Shown: positions 47,568 through 60,984 of the stretch, in pieces
How the letters are laid out: each line of letters begins with the position of its first letter
Numbering within the stretch: position 1 is the stretch's first letter
Origin: Edolisoma coerulescens
Lineage: Eukaryota > Chordata > Aves > Passeriformes > Campephagidae
Assembly (NCBI GenBank): GCA_013397115.1
Contig: VWZW01007179.1
Location: 306,579-370,578, forward strand
Reading direction: 5' to 3'
DNA length: 64,000 nt
The notes under the pieces: model-generated
What the model was told of the DNA's origin: nothing
Databases searched by the model: none
What the model saw: the letters and a program-made list of their open reading frames with translations, nothing else
Program-made: the position numbers and the translations under genes

Positions 47568-50500
47568 GGAATCACAAAAGAAGATTTAAAAATTGCAAAC
47601 ACATTCCATCTTTCCCAGAATTTCACTTTCCCAGTAAGGTCACTGCAGATATCCTGCAATAATATTTGTAAAGACTCCGAAAAGTGCTGGGCTAAGGAAA
47701 AACAAAGAGGCCAGGTGCTGATGGAGAATTTGGGGCAGCTGCTTCACAAACCATTTTGATACAGAGTGTTTTAGAGGGAGGACTGCAGGAGATGGAGTGG
47801 GTGGCTTCGGTCTCTGAAGCGGTCTGACAGAGCTGCGTGAGAGGGGCAGCTTTGCTGTCTTCATGACAGGAGATAAAACTAAAATTTTAACCACTACCTC
47901 AATGAAGCCCCAATACCCCCCTTTTCCTTGGAATCTCCTGTCTGATACACCTTGAAGGAGGAATCTCTTTGAAGGTCCATCAGTGAGGAAAGCTGTGGCA
48001 CTTCTTATCATGGCTGGACTCCATTTTCAAGGCAAGGGAAATTCCAGTGAAACTTCAAGATCCATCAAGGTGGTTTAGCTCTTATTCATCACCCTCCTGG
48101 CATCCAGGCTTGAAATTCTTAATGTGATTAGTGCCGGGGAAACGCTTTTCATCCCGCTCAGCTTTACTCACAGCCCCTGGTAACGTGCAAGACCTGATGG
48201 TCGAGGGGAGAGGGTTCCCCCTTTTACAGCAGTGGTGAAAGGGCAGGGCTCTGCCCCCAGCTTGAGATTTCATGGCACACGAATGTCCCTTTGCTCCATG
48301 GCAAACAGAGCCATGACAATTACACACATCCACAACAAAAACACAAAAGAAGAGAGAACACAAAACTCGAGCGACCGCGGCAGAAGTAGGGGCAGCCAGG
48401 AGGAATGCCTGCGAATGTTCTGACACTGAAGTCCTCAGTAATTCCATTTTTCCATAAGGTCGCTGGCATCTGGTGTGTTATTAAGTAACTCAGCAGAGAT
48501 CTGTTAAAAGCATAACCTCCCTGCACAAAGGATACATTCTTTTTACTGCCTTTCTCCCTTTAACCCGTGCTTCCCTTTGATACTTGGGCGCTCTGCAGTT
48601 GCCAACCAGGATTTTGCAAACCCGGCTGAAGCATTTCAGTGGGACAAATCACCCTGTTTACTCCCTGCCATCCTCGTGGGTTTACAGTCAGAGCCTCAGC
48701 TGCTTTCAGTCTGAAATTTCCCTTTGCTTCCCTGCAAATCCTTGGACCTGTTTTCGTAAGATGCACCAAGAGATATTTCGCCAAGAGAACAAACATCTGA
48801 CAGAAGGTAAGGATTGAGGTCAGTCAGCCATGGCAGGTGACTGTGACAGTAGAAAAAGATTAAGCAGATGACAGGACTGAGCTGGGTTTTGTTCCCATTG
48901 GAGCATGGTGAAGGACGGGGTAGCATTCAGACAAAATGCAAGACAACTGTTATGAGGAAAATTGCAGGGAATAATGGAGATAAACTCAGTTTATTGAGTT
49001 TTACTTGTCAAGTACTGTAGAAGATGATAGAGGTGTCACTTTGACTTGGATTTCAGCAGGTCACAAGGGTTTATGGAGGGCTGGTTTCAGGAATGAAGCC
49101 TCTCTGTAGCCTCTCTAAGCATTCTTAGAGTGTAAAGCAGAGCCCAACTTTACCTAAATCTGAGCTTTCACTTTGGGCTGGGTTGAAAGTAAATATCAAA
49201 CGGATGATATTGATTTAGGATTAGCTTTGCCACAAAGATAAAAGCTCCTGCAGCCAGGGTGGGTCAATTACCATCAACCCAAGTATCTTCCAGCTAAAAC
49301 CTTCCTTTGCATGGGAAAAGACAAGTACAAGACCGTGGCTGACAGGAATCACTGAACCAGCACAGTCAGTAGTGGAGCTCTTGTGGCCTCCTTAGCTTTT
49401 ATTTATTTTCCTTTGCCACAAAGGAGGACTTTGGATTTTATAATATCTGTAATTCCCCCAAAGTCTTTTGGACATGACATCTCCCATCAGGGTGGCAGAG
49501 GAAGAAAAGCTGTAGATCTCAGCATAAACTGACCGTGTCAGAGCAGCAGAGGAGCAGAAGTTGCCTGAGTGGCAGCTCAAAACTTGGTTTTCCCTGAGTC
49601 AGAGAAGGCAGGATGTGAATGCTGAGCCCTCGTCTCGTCCTCTTCCTCACAGGAGGTAAAGCTGATCTAATTACCACATTTTTATTGTGAGGAAGGAGGG
49701 TGTTGTAACTCCACAGTCATTCAGCTGTAACAGTGACCCCAGGAGTGGAGCTGGCCTTGAATAATGCAGTCATTTAGTACCTATCTTAATACAAATTCTG
49801 CTGATCTGGCTGGAGAAGAAAGAAAATTAAGATCATTAACATAAGGTATAGGGAAAATAAAAAGAAGAAACTCCTTTTACAGTCCCATACTCCTGCTCCT
49901 TTCAGTTCCTACAACAACCAATACTCATGGTGTTTGTAATAGTTATCTGCTCAAGTATTAAATTAATCAGGAAAAAAACCCCCACAAAGTTAAATATATA
50001 CCTGTTAACAGTGAAGGTCTGAATGTATCCATGAGGTAGGAAGGAAACTGTGCAATTTATGTGGAGTGACTGGAAACAGCTTGCTCAGTGCCCTTGAGTG
50101 CTTTTCCATCAGCGTGGCACATTTCCTTCGTGAGGAATCTTGTATTATCCCATGTCTGCGGCATCTTCTTCATTTTACCGCAGTCCAGGGTTTTAATACT
50201 TCCCTTTGCAAACCTCCAAAGACCTTGGTATAAGGCTGTGGAAGTGAAAGAGATCCTTTTTACCCACTTCCCTAGGGTTTGTATATCATCATCTCCCTGA
50301 CACTTGTTTTCATAGAATATTTGATTTTTTTTGTTGCTTTCATGTGTGTTGCAGACCCGGCTAATGTGGGAATCTCTGCTTCCCCACTCCCACCTTCTGG
50401 GACTTTATCTTAACTAGAAATGATCATCTAGGTTGTTCAGAAACCTTTATGTAAATAACACTCCTGACACATAACTGCATAATTAGAGTCCCTCATGAAT

Positions 50501-51863
50501 ATGGCATCCTGTGGCTTAGGGCAAAGTATTAATTGATCTATGAAATATTCTGAATTCCCACTGGAATGCAGTTTATGTCCAATGAATTTCTCTTTGTTTT
50601 TTTACTCCTTGCATTATATTCAGATAAACTCATCACAATCCTATTAATCAATGTTTCCTCCTAATGAAATATTACTCTTCAACATCCATGGCAGGAGCAG
50701 TAAGAAGTACCCAGAGAGCTTTGACTTGTACCCTCTTCTGCAGGGCATGTGTAATTTGCTCATTTAGTAATGATTTTAAAATGTTTAAAATCTAAACAAA
50801 ACAACAACTTACTGCTCTTGTATTCAGGTGTGAGTTATCCATCTTTCATGATGAGACAGGCACAATAATTATATAAGCCCTTGGGCCAGTATACATGAGC
50901 ATTAAAGTGAATTATGACACGATCAGACTGCTAAGGAAAGCCACAGTTATTTTGCAGAAATGGGGCCAAATTCTACTCCCCTGAAACTGGTCGTGGCGCT
51001 ACAGAAGTCAGCAGTTACCTTCCTGTGAAATTTGCTCCGTGCAGCCTAATGTAAACTTGGGATTTCAGCCCTGTCATACTTGTACACTCTGCTGCCAAGA
51101 AAACAGCACTGAAACAAGATGATAATTTTTCAGTTTTACATCGCAAGTGCACCTCTAATGCTCTGTGAGACAATGGGAACAAAACAAGAGATGGCTCGGA
51201 TACACAGATTTAAAATACGTGTGGTTTCCAAAAGCAAAGCATAAAGGGGGAAAGTGAGAGAATTCTACAGCTACAATAGTTTGACCAAAGATCAGAGAAG
51301 TCAATGGGAGTCTTTCCATTTTTCATTCAGTGAGATTTAGATCAGATCCCTTTGGGGACCCATAATGAAGTTTATTTCCATTGTAAATATACAGTTGATA
51401 TGTCAAATTTTACTACCATCATGAGAAAAAGATTACACACACAGTCACAGCCCAGCTGAAATTCACTTGAAAGAAAATTGCAGTAAGTTGCTATTGCCAA
51501 GTTCTAAAGGGAATGACATTTGACAAGAAAAACACTCATACTTCTTAGATACAATCACTGAATTTTATTCTTTCTGTGGTGATCAGTCTATTGCACTCAT
51601 TAATGAGCAATCTGTCCCTCTCAGACATTGATCCTTACTGACCTTTTCCATATCTTCCTCCTGATCTTAGCATATAACTGGACAGGAGGAAAAAAAATTA
51701 TGTATTTTTACACCAAAATAGCCAAATGCTAGTGGAGTTTGGAGAGGTGCACAAGTTGCAACCAACTCATTTTGAAGTAAATTTTTTGGTTGTCTTTTAT
51801 AAATTAGCTCCTTTTGTTTTCCTTCTAGTGAAGACAAAGCATTATTGCAAAGGTAATAACTTT

Positions 51864-51877
51864 TTTATGATCATAAA
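51864..51877. repeat. 14-bp palindrome TTTATGATCATAAA
   Basis: The sequence equals its own reverse complement. Each half, TTTATGA, resembles a Cdx or posterior-Hox recognition site. It is a short motif in AT-rich DNA, so chance occurrence is plausible. Confidence 0.55.
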
Positions 51878-52716
51878 CTAGACTGTCTGATTTATGGCTT
51901 TCTTTCTCTGGGTGTTACTTTTATGTGAGCCATATCCTAATTCAGGATCAACCACAGCTTTTGTGAAGATCTCTGTACTTAAAAAATGAACAAACCCAAC
52001 CCAACATGTTATTAATTACACAGAAAATTGGTGTGGAAAAGAGTCTTTGACCATATTTACATCAGAATGTATTCTTTCCTGTTTGAAAAATGATCGACAC
52101 ACTTTCATCAAGCACTCAAAAGTCTGAATTTTCAACCATTTCTACTCATTATAAACATAATTTGGTTTTGGTGGGTGGAATTCTCATTAGTCTCTGAGCT
52201 GGCTGGCGTGTTTTGATAACTGAAAAACAAAGTCAAAATCTCAGCAATGTGAAAGCAAGTTTGTTTATTTTCCCAAATGATCCTATGGAAATTCTCTCCC
52301 CAAATTAAAACCACTCTAATACATATTGACAAGTTTCACATGCCCCTAACTTTGAGGGCTACCATTCATTCTGATTCTAAATCACCCTAAGCTCTCCCTG
52401 TATTTCATATTCTCCCATTACTGCATTCATTGACAGGCTGTAAAGAGGATGTAACAGACTGAAGTCTAAGAAAGAAATACAGCAAAGAGATGAAGGAGTG
52501 TCTTTTATCTGTCTGTCTCCTGAAGTCTTCAGATGGTGACTAGATGCCTACAGATAAGACATTTCTTAATCAAGGAGTTGCAGTTAAATGACACTGAGTG
52601 AGTCATAGAGGAGATCAGATCATCTAACGAAACCTTCAGCTGTTAGAATATGCATCCCTCTGAATACAGATAATAAATTTCCAGGAGTCAAAGACCAGAT
52701 CTTTCTGAATCAGTTA

Positions 52717-52789
52717 TTTCAGTGGGAAGAGGGGACCTTCATGTCCCTCTTTCAGTGGGAAGAGGGAGCTCCAGGGGACCTACATGTCG
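52717..52789. repeat. Imperfect 33-bp tandem duplication
   Basis: TTTCAGTGGGAAGAGG occurs at 52,717-52,732 and again 33 bp downstream. The following GGACCTTCATGTC recurs in altered form (GGACCTACATGTC) after a 10-bp insertion in the second unit. This is a diverged slippage duplication. Confidence 0.75.
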
Positions 52790-53270
52790 TTTTCAAAAGT
52801 CCTAAATGTTAGAGCTGACCTAGGGCAATGTGACAGAAGATACTGGCTGAAATTCTGTCTCCAGTGAGCCCAAGAGGGAGTCTGAATTCAGCGTGGCCAT
52901 GTTACCACCCAGGGTGTCAGTGGGAAAATTGCCAGTCTAAACCAAGAGAAAGCAATATATTTAACCCCAGGAAGCAAAATAGAAAAGACATTCCAGCCCC
53001 CAGTCCCTCATCTCACCACAAACCCTCCCCCGCCAAGCCAAAGCCATGAGCCAAATGGAGAGTGCCATCAGATTTACAGGTCTGTCAAGGTAAGAGGTGT
53101 TTGGGGTAAGTCTCAGCAGAAGACATGTGTGAGGCAGGGAGGTCTTGTCTTTTTCTAATGCATAAAATGGATAACTAAGTGTAGGAAATGGGGGCTACAG
53201 CCATGAGATACGAAGGCAGTGAGAAATTGTATAAATTGGGAAAAACAGAGTTCATCAGTGAGCTCACAAA

Positions 53271-53415
53271 ATCACAGAAAGGCTGAGGTTGGAAGGGAGC
53301 TGTGGAGGTCACCATGTCCATCCCAATCCCAAGCAGGATCAGGTAAAGTAGGCTTCCCAGGGCTGTGTCCAGATGGCTCCACTCCACAGGGACATCCAAG
53401 GACACACTCCAGTCT
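53271..53415 (-). mobile_element. Old CR1 LINE 3' end
   Basis: The start ATCACAGAAAGGCTGAGGTT, then GGAAGGGAGCTGTGGAGGTC and a 'gtgtccagatggct' block, follow the order of an older CR1 3' end in the minus orientation. Similarity fades after about 53,415. The copy is short, diverged and non-coding. The subfamily cannot be assigned by eye. Confidence 0.75.
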
Positions 53416-56400
53416 TCACCATCACAGTTCAGTGATGATTCCATCAGACTTTTCTGCCAGGTGCAAGCTCTTCCCCAGCTCACTCAGTACTGCTGCTTCT
53501 CATTCATTAATGGATTTCCCAGGAGGAATTTCTTGATGTGTAGGTAGCTCATAAACCCACAGTTGTTACGAGAGTCAGGGTAGAGCTTAATTCTAGTTAC
53601 AGGAAACAGGAGGAGGAAGGGGGGACTTTTGGGCTGTTTTATTGTAATTTAAGTAGGCTTCTAAGAGATGAGGAGCTGGCAGTCCTGTCAGAGGTTACAA
53701 GGAGTTGCCGTACAATTGTAAATCCATATTTCTCTGTGCTTGCACACAATGTGGGAGAAGTGCAGCCCAAGGTGAGTGGCAGAAGCAGGAAGAGGAAGAG
53801 AGCTGCTAGCTGGCTCTGGTTTCTCTCTCCCTCTTATCAGATCTTAACTTCGCAGGACCAGCTTCCACAGCAAACTCCTTTCCAGCCTGATTCCCTAGAG
53901 ATGGGAACGTTCAGGCACAGGAGAGCAGCTCAGAAGGCAGAGGGGCGGCTCTTTCTGCCTGCAGCAAACTGAGAGGGATCCCTGCATGGCACAGCTTGGT
54001 TTCCTTTGCCTACAAGCCTGACAGGTTCCCCGAGAAGATGGATTAGGTTAATTTGTCATTTGTTATTAGGTGAATCCTGACAGACATTAAGACTGTGCTG
54101 TTATTCTTTGATGGGCACCTGCCTGTGGGTTTTTTTTTTTCTAATTGGCCAAATTTCCTCTGCTGGATATGTATTTCAAACAGCTAAAAACAATCAATCC
54201 CCTATTCAACTATTTCATGCTTGTAGGCATCCCAAAGAATGTCACTGAATGAACTGGAGTAATTGGGGCCACACTGTGACATAACACAACACAATTGCTC
54301 TACTGAGATTGTTCCAGTTTTTCATCCACTTATGAACCATAAAAGAAATCCGTCCACTGTTAATATTTTCAATTATCATTTTAATCTATTTTGTTTTGCT
54401 TGACAACCAGCTTTTCCGTCACTTTAGATGACATTTCCTGTTTTAATCCATCCGGGGTACACTTGTGCATTCTTTTCCTTGCAGTTCCCAGGGCAGATGG
54501 GAGAAAATGGGCATCAGTTTAGATCGTCTGTGCCAGGAAATACATAATAATGCCGTCATTCTTAAGACAACTCTGCAGCAGCAGGCTCAGACAGCTACCA
54601 AGTAGAGCACATGCATGGATTTGTCATCCTGTCTTACTCTTAAACAACATTGGCTTCTTTGTCAATTGTGAGGAAACGGGGGGGAAAGCCCCTTGGAGAT
54701 GAGCCACACGTTTGTTTGTTCCTGAGCTCTGATAGCAATGTTGGCTGCAACACAATCCTTTTTTTAGAAAGGAGAGGTGAGCATCTTGTGCAACTTGCTT
54801 GGAAAAGTCAACAGATGTGTTTGACAAATGCATTTTCTTGACACGAGTTGACTTGTGACACCCAAGGACAGGATGTGTGTGACTGCAGGAGTTCCAGACA
54901 GAGCAGGAGTGCTGTTACCTGTTCCCCACTGCCCCACCTCTGGTGTGAAAAAAAGCCATCAATCATGGGAATGATCTATGGGCAGAAGTGCCCTCGCACA
55001 CTACTGGCAGAGAGAGAAGAAAACCTTGGGGACTAAATGAGCAGAAACCTCCTTTCCTGCTCCTCTGCACCAACGCCCACCATTCCAGGGCAGGGGACAC
55101 CTGATATTTCTATTCAAACCAATGAGTTAGTAAGGCTGTGTCTTTTATCAAGTTCAGCTGAGTGTGGCAGGTCCTTCTGAGAGGGGACATTTTGCTCCAC
55201 CTCCTCTTTTTTCACAATACTCAGAACACGAAGAGATTCACCTCCACCTTGTCTTGTGGCCAAGTGATACAAGCTCTGTGGACCTAAAGTCCTACTGGTT
55301 CCCAAAAGACCTGCTTCCAGTGTGCCAGTAGGAAAAAGGCGCCTTCAGTGTCGTAGACTTTTCAGTATTTCTGCCTTCATCAAATATTTGGGAGATACCA
55401 TGAAAATATTTATTTCTAACTGCAAAGGGAGATGCCTTTTTCTGGTAGATTCTCTGTTTCTCAGGCTCTGTGAGAGAAATTAATTCCAATGCTAAAAGAT
55501 GTCATTTAGGTGGTTGCATTCCCCATCCTTACCCATGCCAGAGGCTGGGCCATCCACAAACAGTCTAAATCTGGTCACAAGGGCACAAAAACACCTCCTG
55601 AGGAGCTGTGCTTGCACTGAGACATGCACACAGCCTATCCAAGGACTTCATGAGGGGGATGGGAACGTTTTTAATGCCTCCCAGCAAGCACACGTTAAGA
55701 GCTTTGGTAACCCAATATGAATTCTGAAATGTACAGACACATCTGTGTCAGCCCCTAATGAGAAAGTGCCTCTGGAGCACTCCAGTAAAACACCTGCAGC
55801 CTGTGTGACTTCTGTGTTGCCTTTAGACAATCACATGCTCCCTTGTAACAGCAGCCTTGCTCTTCAAGGTGAGGGACTTTCAGATTGTGGAGTATGAAAA
55901 TGAGTGCTGGTAACATTAGTGCTGTAAGTCCTGATGGCAAAACACAGTTCCTTTAAAAATTGAGTGTCACAGGTGGTGGGTGGCACCTAATTGAGTGACA
56001 CACTTCCACACAAATAGAATGACTTCATTTTAAAGAAAATCTCTGCAAGGGAAGGGAAGGGGAGGAGATACTCTCCTTCCTTTTTGGGGCATTAAGAAGG
56101 TTTGAGATTTCCCCACTCTCCTAATTGCTTCTTAAAATTCATCTTCCTTTAAGGCCAGAGGTAGCATTGAATGCCCATTTCCAGCACTCCTGTATCAAGG
56201 GAGGGTTCTGTATCCTGCCCCATTGCACCCCAAGAACAAAAGATGACTGACACACTGAATGTGTTTAATAACACACACAGCTCAGGGAACATTTGATGAA
56301 GCAGGAACAGCTCTTTTGCTGCTGCTTTTTCACCACAGATGTCCCCAGCAAGAGTGCCTAGAGCTACCAGAGAACCCTGTAAAGCAGCTGAGGCCAATTG

Positions 56401-57470
56401 CCAGTATTTAGGCATAATTCAGGTCATCTCATACTAAAAAAGAGCCCAGAATAAACTGCATCAACTGCTACCTCTTCCTGTCCTGGGCCCCCACAGCAAA
56501 GTGCCACTGGAACAGAGACTGTGGTGCTCCAGAGCTCCCTCCCACCAGCTCCACAGCTGGTCCCAGCCTCCATGTAACAGATTAGCATAAATAATGATGA
56601 TAGGGAATTAATAGCTAACTAATTAAGGTTTAGAAAGACCAGCAAAATCATCCCAGAGCTAAGAAGCTTTCCATAGCTTAGGTTTGAAGAAAAGTTGACA
56701 CACGAACAACGTTTAAGTTCTAACCCTCCTCTATCCCGTGCTCAGTCTCAGTGAGAGGAACCCACCTCTGCATCTCTCTTCTCTTCTGGATTTTACAGTT
56801 CTCCTCATTCATCTTGTATTTTTCCTTGAGCGAGTCCAGCTCTGTTCCCATTCAGCCTCAAGGCTGGGACCCTGGAAAACATCTTCTGAATTTTCAACAA
56901 GCATTTGTCTCCCTCATCACAGTTCCTATTCCTCTCTTCCCTTAGGAAACATAACTCATAAAGATCAAGAAGAGCTTAACTCAAATATAGGTTTTATTTA
57001 TAGAATTTCCCTTTCCTCTCCCTCCCCATCTCCACCTCATTTTTCTCAGTGTATTTTATTTTCACCAGCTGGACTATCCTCTCAAAAACAAGTTTCCTCC
57101 ACCAATGTTAAAGGAGTTATCCTGCATTCACAGGAAGAGTAAAGATCCCAGGTTTATGCTTCTTTATCATTGAACCAGTGAAAGCTGCAATTTACAGGTT
57201 CTGCAATCTTTCAAGCTTTCCTTAATAAGGATTACTTATCCTTGTCACAAAAAGGTAACCTTAGGATTATACAAGAATAAAACTTTCTTTTGTCTTTTCT
57301 TCCAGGTGTCCATATGTCTGCAACGGGGAATCTGGCCAGCTCACAGAAACTTCCTCTCCTCCAAGAACTGCATTCTGAGGCAAATTCCCAGCTTATTAAA
57401 AAATAGTTCTGTTATTTTGCCATCTTGTTTGTTCTGCAATTCCACTGTATTTTTCCCCTCTCTCTCTCTC

Positions 57471-57501
<31 letters not shown>

Positions 57502-58500
57502 TGCCTCTGGCTTTTGGAGGGAAAAATAAAAGGAAATGGAACAGAAAAAAAACAAAGAAATTTTTAAGTATATCTTTATTTTGGGCTGTGTGTCACTTCC
57601 AAACTTCTGTAGGAATTGATAGGAACATCCCAATATTCAGATGCTATTTGTCCAGTGAAGAGCTGTTTTCATGAAGAAGTACACAGAAGCTTCCAAAAAA
57701 CCCCTAAAGATCTTAAAGTACATTATAAAGCTTTTCTTCAGCTACTGACAGAAGTGCCTCAACTTCACTGCTGCTGAACTCTTTTCCAAAGTAAATGAAA
57801 TCAAAACTGGAATGGCTAAAACTTGAGTAACACTGTCCCAGAGTTTAACGTGGTCCAAACACTCAATTTCAAAGTTTAGCTTTGTTGTTTTAGTTTTCCT
57901 GACTGATTCCTAAGTCAACTTTTCAATTCAGTGGTGGATTTTTTTTTGTTTGGTTGGTTTCTTTTTTTGCCCCACCTTATAACTTCCTAGATTTTGAGGG
58001 TAAAAGCCAATTATGTTGAGATCCAGGAAACTGGTCCTTCAAAATAGAGGAAAATGTTTTTTTCTGTGGCTTCTTTCATGAAGGCACAGAACTGACCATA
58101 ACAACATATTACATGTTTTTAGTTATTACTTCATCCTTCAATAATTTTTGAAGGAAAGGATTGACAGGATGCCTTATATCCTTTCTTCTTTGAACACTGT
58201 AAACGTCTCCTAGAATTTTTTCCTTAATATACACTTGTGAAAAAACTGAAAAGACACCAAAAAAATAATAAAATTGAAAAGACAGTGCAATGTTTGCTGA
58301 TGAATCACCCAAATGGCACCCAGCCTCCAACACAACATCGTTGCGTAGCCGTTTGCAACTTCACTTAATTGAATTTTGCAATGCAGTTTCACAATGCCAC
58401 TTTCTAAGGCTTCCTTTGTGAGAATCATGTTCCTTGGTATTTAAAAACCCCAGTTAGGCTTTGGAGAGGAGGCTTTCAGCTCTGCCTGGCTTTTCATGTT
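53416..58500. other. Gene-free single-copy sequence, 5.1 kb
   Basis: No gene is recognised. It contains the TC/poly-T tract at 57,459-57,495. An acceptor-like pyrimidine stretch ending in CAG lies at about 57,287-57,305, but the frames after it match nothing I know. Frames of up to 134 codons look like chance. Confidence 0.55.
57459..57495 (+). repeat. (TC)6 followed by T25
   Basis: Six TC units (57,459-57,470) run directly into 25 T residues (57,471-57,495), then AAATT. It is the longest homopolymer in the window and is likely to be length-variable. Confidence 0.95.
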
Positions 58501-58760
58501 CTTCCCCTGCTCCGTGCCGCGGGCGGAGCGTTGGCGCGGCTCATCCAGGGGTACGGATGGAGGGAGGGAGCTGCGCCTCCCCATCCTGACCCATTCTTAT
58601 CCTTTGACATCACACAGCGAGCCCACAGCCCCGTTCAGTCACCCACAGCCCCTGGTGCCTCTCCACTGAGCAGTGGTCACGGTTTTAAGGCGGCCTCTGC
58701 GCTTCTCCACAGCAGAGCCGCAAAGCCTCCTGTTCTCCGGCACAAAACGCGCTGTTTTGG
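58501..58760. promoter_or_regulatory. Small CpG island
   Basis: By hand count, 58,501-58,740 is about 65% G+C with about 16 CpGs, giving an observed/expected ratio near 0.65. The sequence on both sides has very few CpGs. Seven of the CpGs lie within about 30 bp near 58,512-58,539. In vertebrates such islands commonly mark promoters or unmethylated enhancers. No TATA box, start codon context or exon is evident. An 86-codon frame here starts at TTG and is not convincing. Strand is undetermined. Confidence 0.65.
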
Positions 58761-60984
58761 TAAACTTTTCAACCCTCCTGCCAAGCTGTGATGCTGAACG
58801 GTGGGAAGAGCTCATTATGCCTTAATGGCCTGAGTGGGTCCAGCACAGGGCTGGGAGTTATGAGTGTTTATGGAAGGATGAAAAGCCGAAACCATAAAGG
58901 TTTTACGGAGAGGTATGATGTCACCCGGATCACAGGCTATTTCTGGAACTAAGCTGTGAAACCCATGATACATTTTGACACATAAATGTTGCCAAGGAAA
59001 ACTGATAATATAATTGTTAATGCGGTCACAGCCAACTGTTTTTCAGATAAGGACTTAAACTCTTCTACGCAGTACAGTATTTGTGGAACGTAGCACCTAG
59101 TCACTCCATGCTTTCATTGGCTCTGGGATTAAGTATATCATACTTAAATAAAAGGACTAGATTATTGGGTACCATAAGAACAATGGATTGCTTATGGTCT
59201 TGCAGCATTTATCTTAAGTCAATACAAAAGTTTGGAGTTCTAAAGCCTGTGTCAAGGGCAGTGAGACAAGGGCCACATTCAGTGAACTAGTGATTTGTTT
59301 ATTTTTTAATGCACACTTAAGTATCTTATTTTGGGGACTCAGATATACTTAGATGATTCAGTTAAATACAGCTTAATTTTCAAAAAAAAAAAGGAACCAA
59401 ATCTGATAGAAAATATTAAAGGTTATTATGTGCAATTTGTTCTAGATAAGACTAATGATCAAACAACTTCCTCATCTCTGCCATGGCACAATTTCCCCTG
59501 AGATACAGGTCCATTTTTGCATCCTTCATATGAGCTTTGTTCCTGGGAGCTTGACGGGGCTCCACAATGTAATTATAGAGTGATTAGGAGTAAGTAATAC
59601 CAGAAAAGAGATACTTTATAAGTGCAGATACAGAAGGGAAGGGATGGGTTCAGATATGAAACAGAGAGAGAGATTGCAGCCCAGAGACACAAAAACTGCT
59701 CAGAGGGGCTCCGGACACAGAGGCAAAGAGAGACAGCCAGGACTCAAGGTGTGCAGGGAGCAAGTGGAGCACTGAAGGGTGAAGTCTGGGCATGAGCAAC
59801 AAGTGGAACATCTTTGCCACTTGCAAAAATGCAAGCAGGCCAGAGTTTAAAAGATGTTTAGGTGACCAATTAAGAGTTTCAGAGAACCAGAAGTCTCCCT
59901 GAGTCTTAGGCTCTTATGTTCTCCTCAAAAGCTTATAATGTCCTTTTTGTCCATGTTTACAGACAGACACTTTTAAGTATAAGATTATAAAATAGTTTAA
60001 TTATTCAAATCAATACTTTCTACTCTCTAAATTCTGAAACGTCTGATTGCAATGAAATAAAATGAATTTTTTTTCCTGGTCTGTAGTGGATCCCTGCAGA
60101 TCATTTGCAGTTATGGCAAATTTACTCTCTTATAGAATGAAAAATAGGTCTCTGGTTGAGTGTTTCCTTCAAACACAGAATAACATCTCTTTACTGCTGC
60201 CCCTTCCCCCTCCCAGTGTGAGAACGGAGTGAGTGATTTTGGCCACAAACATGCTGTGCTCCTGACTTTGACGGTGCCTGAAGGTCCATGAACAATTCAG
60301 TTGGGAGTGATTTGTGCTGGTGTTATTCCCATTTCCCCAAAAACAGCTTTCCTGCCATGGTGTGATGCTGTGTTGTCACCAGAGCGGGGTGCAGGCTCGT
60401 TGGAGGCTGGCCCTCCATGTCCAGACCCCATCTGGCGGTGCCTGTGCAGAGGTCCCTTGGCTGTGGTGTGTTTTCCCAGCTGCTTTCTTGGCTTCCAGCA
60501 CCAGCTCTCCGTGTTCAAGAGTCTGTAAGACACGATCTCCCCACGGTGGGAAGCGTGATGGTGTGATCAGCGAGCTCCATCAGATGGTGCTGAATGTAGG
60601 GAAGAAAAATAACACCTAAGAAAGAACCACTTCTACCTCCTTGAGCCCAGTTCCTTCTGCCAGAAAGTCTCTTCCCAGGTGTCTCTTCACATTGCCCAGC
60701 AATGCCTGCAGGGCAGCTTGTCTTTTTCCTTTTCCTTGCTTAATAGATCATATCACACCATTTTACTAAACTAGCAGAAAAGTTTGGACTCCGCTCTCCT
60801 CTGATTCCTTGCCTTGAGCCAGAGTTTCAAGTTATTTTTCTAATGTACACTGATTTATCCTTTCCTTCCTCAAGTAGCAATTTCCCAAATAATGGGTCAG
60901 GGCTGAGTGGCAGCGTGGAAGTGGGTGGCCAGAAGAGGTTTTCATATGTTATCCCTCCTTTCTGAAGACAGGACATGAATTCCA
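58761..60984. other. Gene-free single-copy sequence, 2.2 kb
   Basis: I see no gene or transposon. A purine-rich stretch with GAGAGAGAGA lies near 59,660-59,675. The part next to the CpG island (58.8-59.06 kb) is AT-richer and keeps a few isolated CpGs. Confidence 0.55.

Larger units (their letters stand above)
45963..53270. other. Gene-free, AT-rich single-copy sequence, 7.3 kb
   Basis: No gene or transposon is recognised. Contents include A15 at 47,553-47,567, a four-CpG cluster within 20 bp near 48,366-48,380, AT-rich blocks at 50.44-50.70 kb and 51.86 kb, and an imperfect duplication near 52.72-52.79 kb. An acceptor-like polypyrimidine run ending in CAG at 46,769 precedes a 60-codon open frame that I cannot assign. 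Confidence 0.55.

Noticed and set aside
51241..51262. Polypurine tract before TG, resembling a retroviral PPT/LTR junction
   Set aside because: There is no LTR, primer-binding site or retroviral coding remnant around it. A purine run of this length is common by chance.
59580..59780. Possible LTR-like segment with a TATA-like CTTTATAAG and a purine-rich stretch
   Set aside because: I found no matching second LTR, no target-site duplication and no known LTR boundary sequence.
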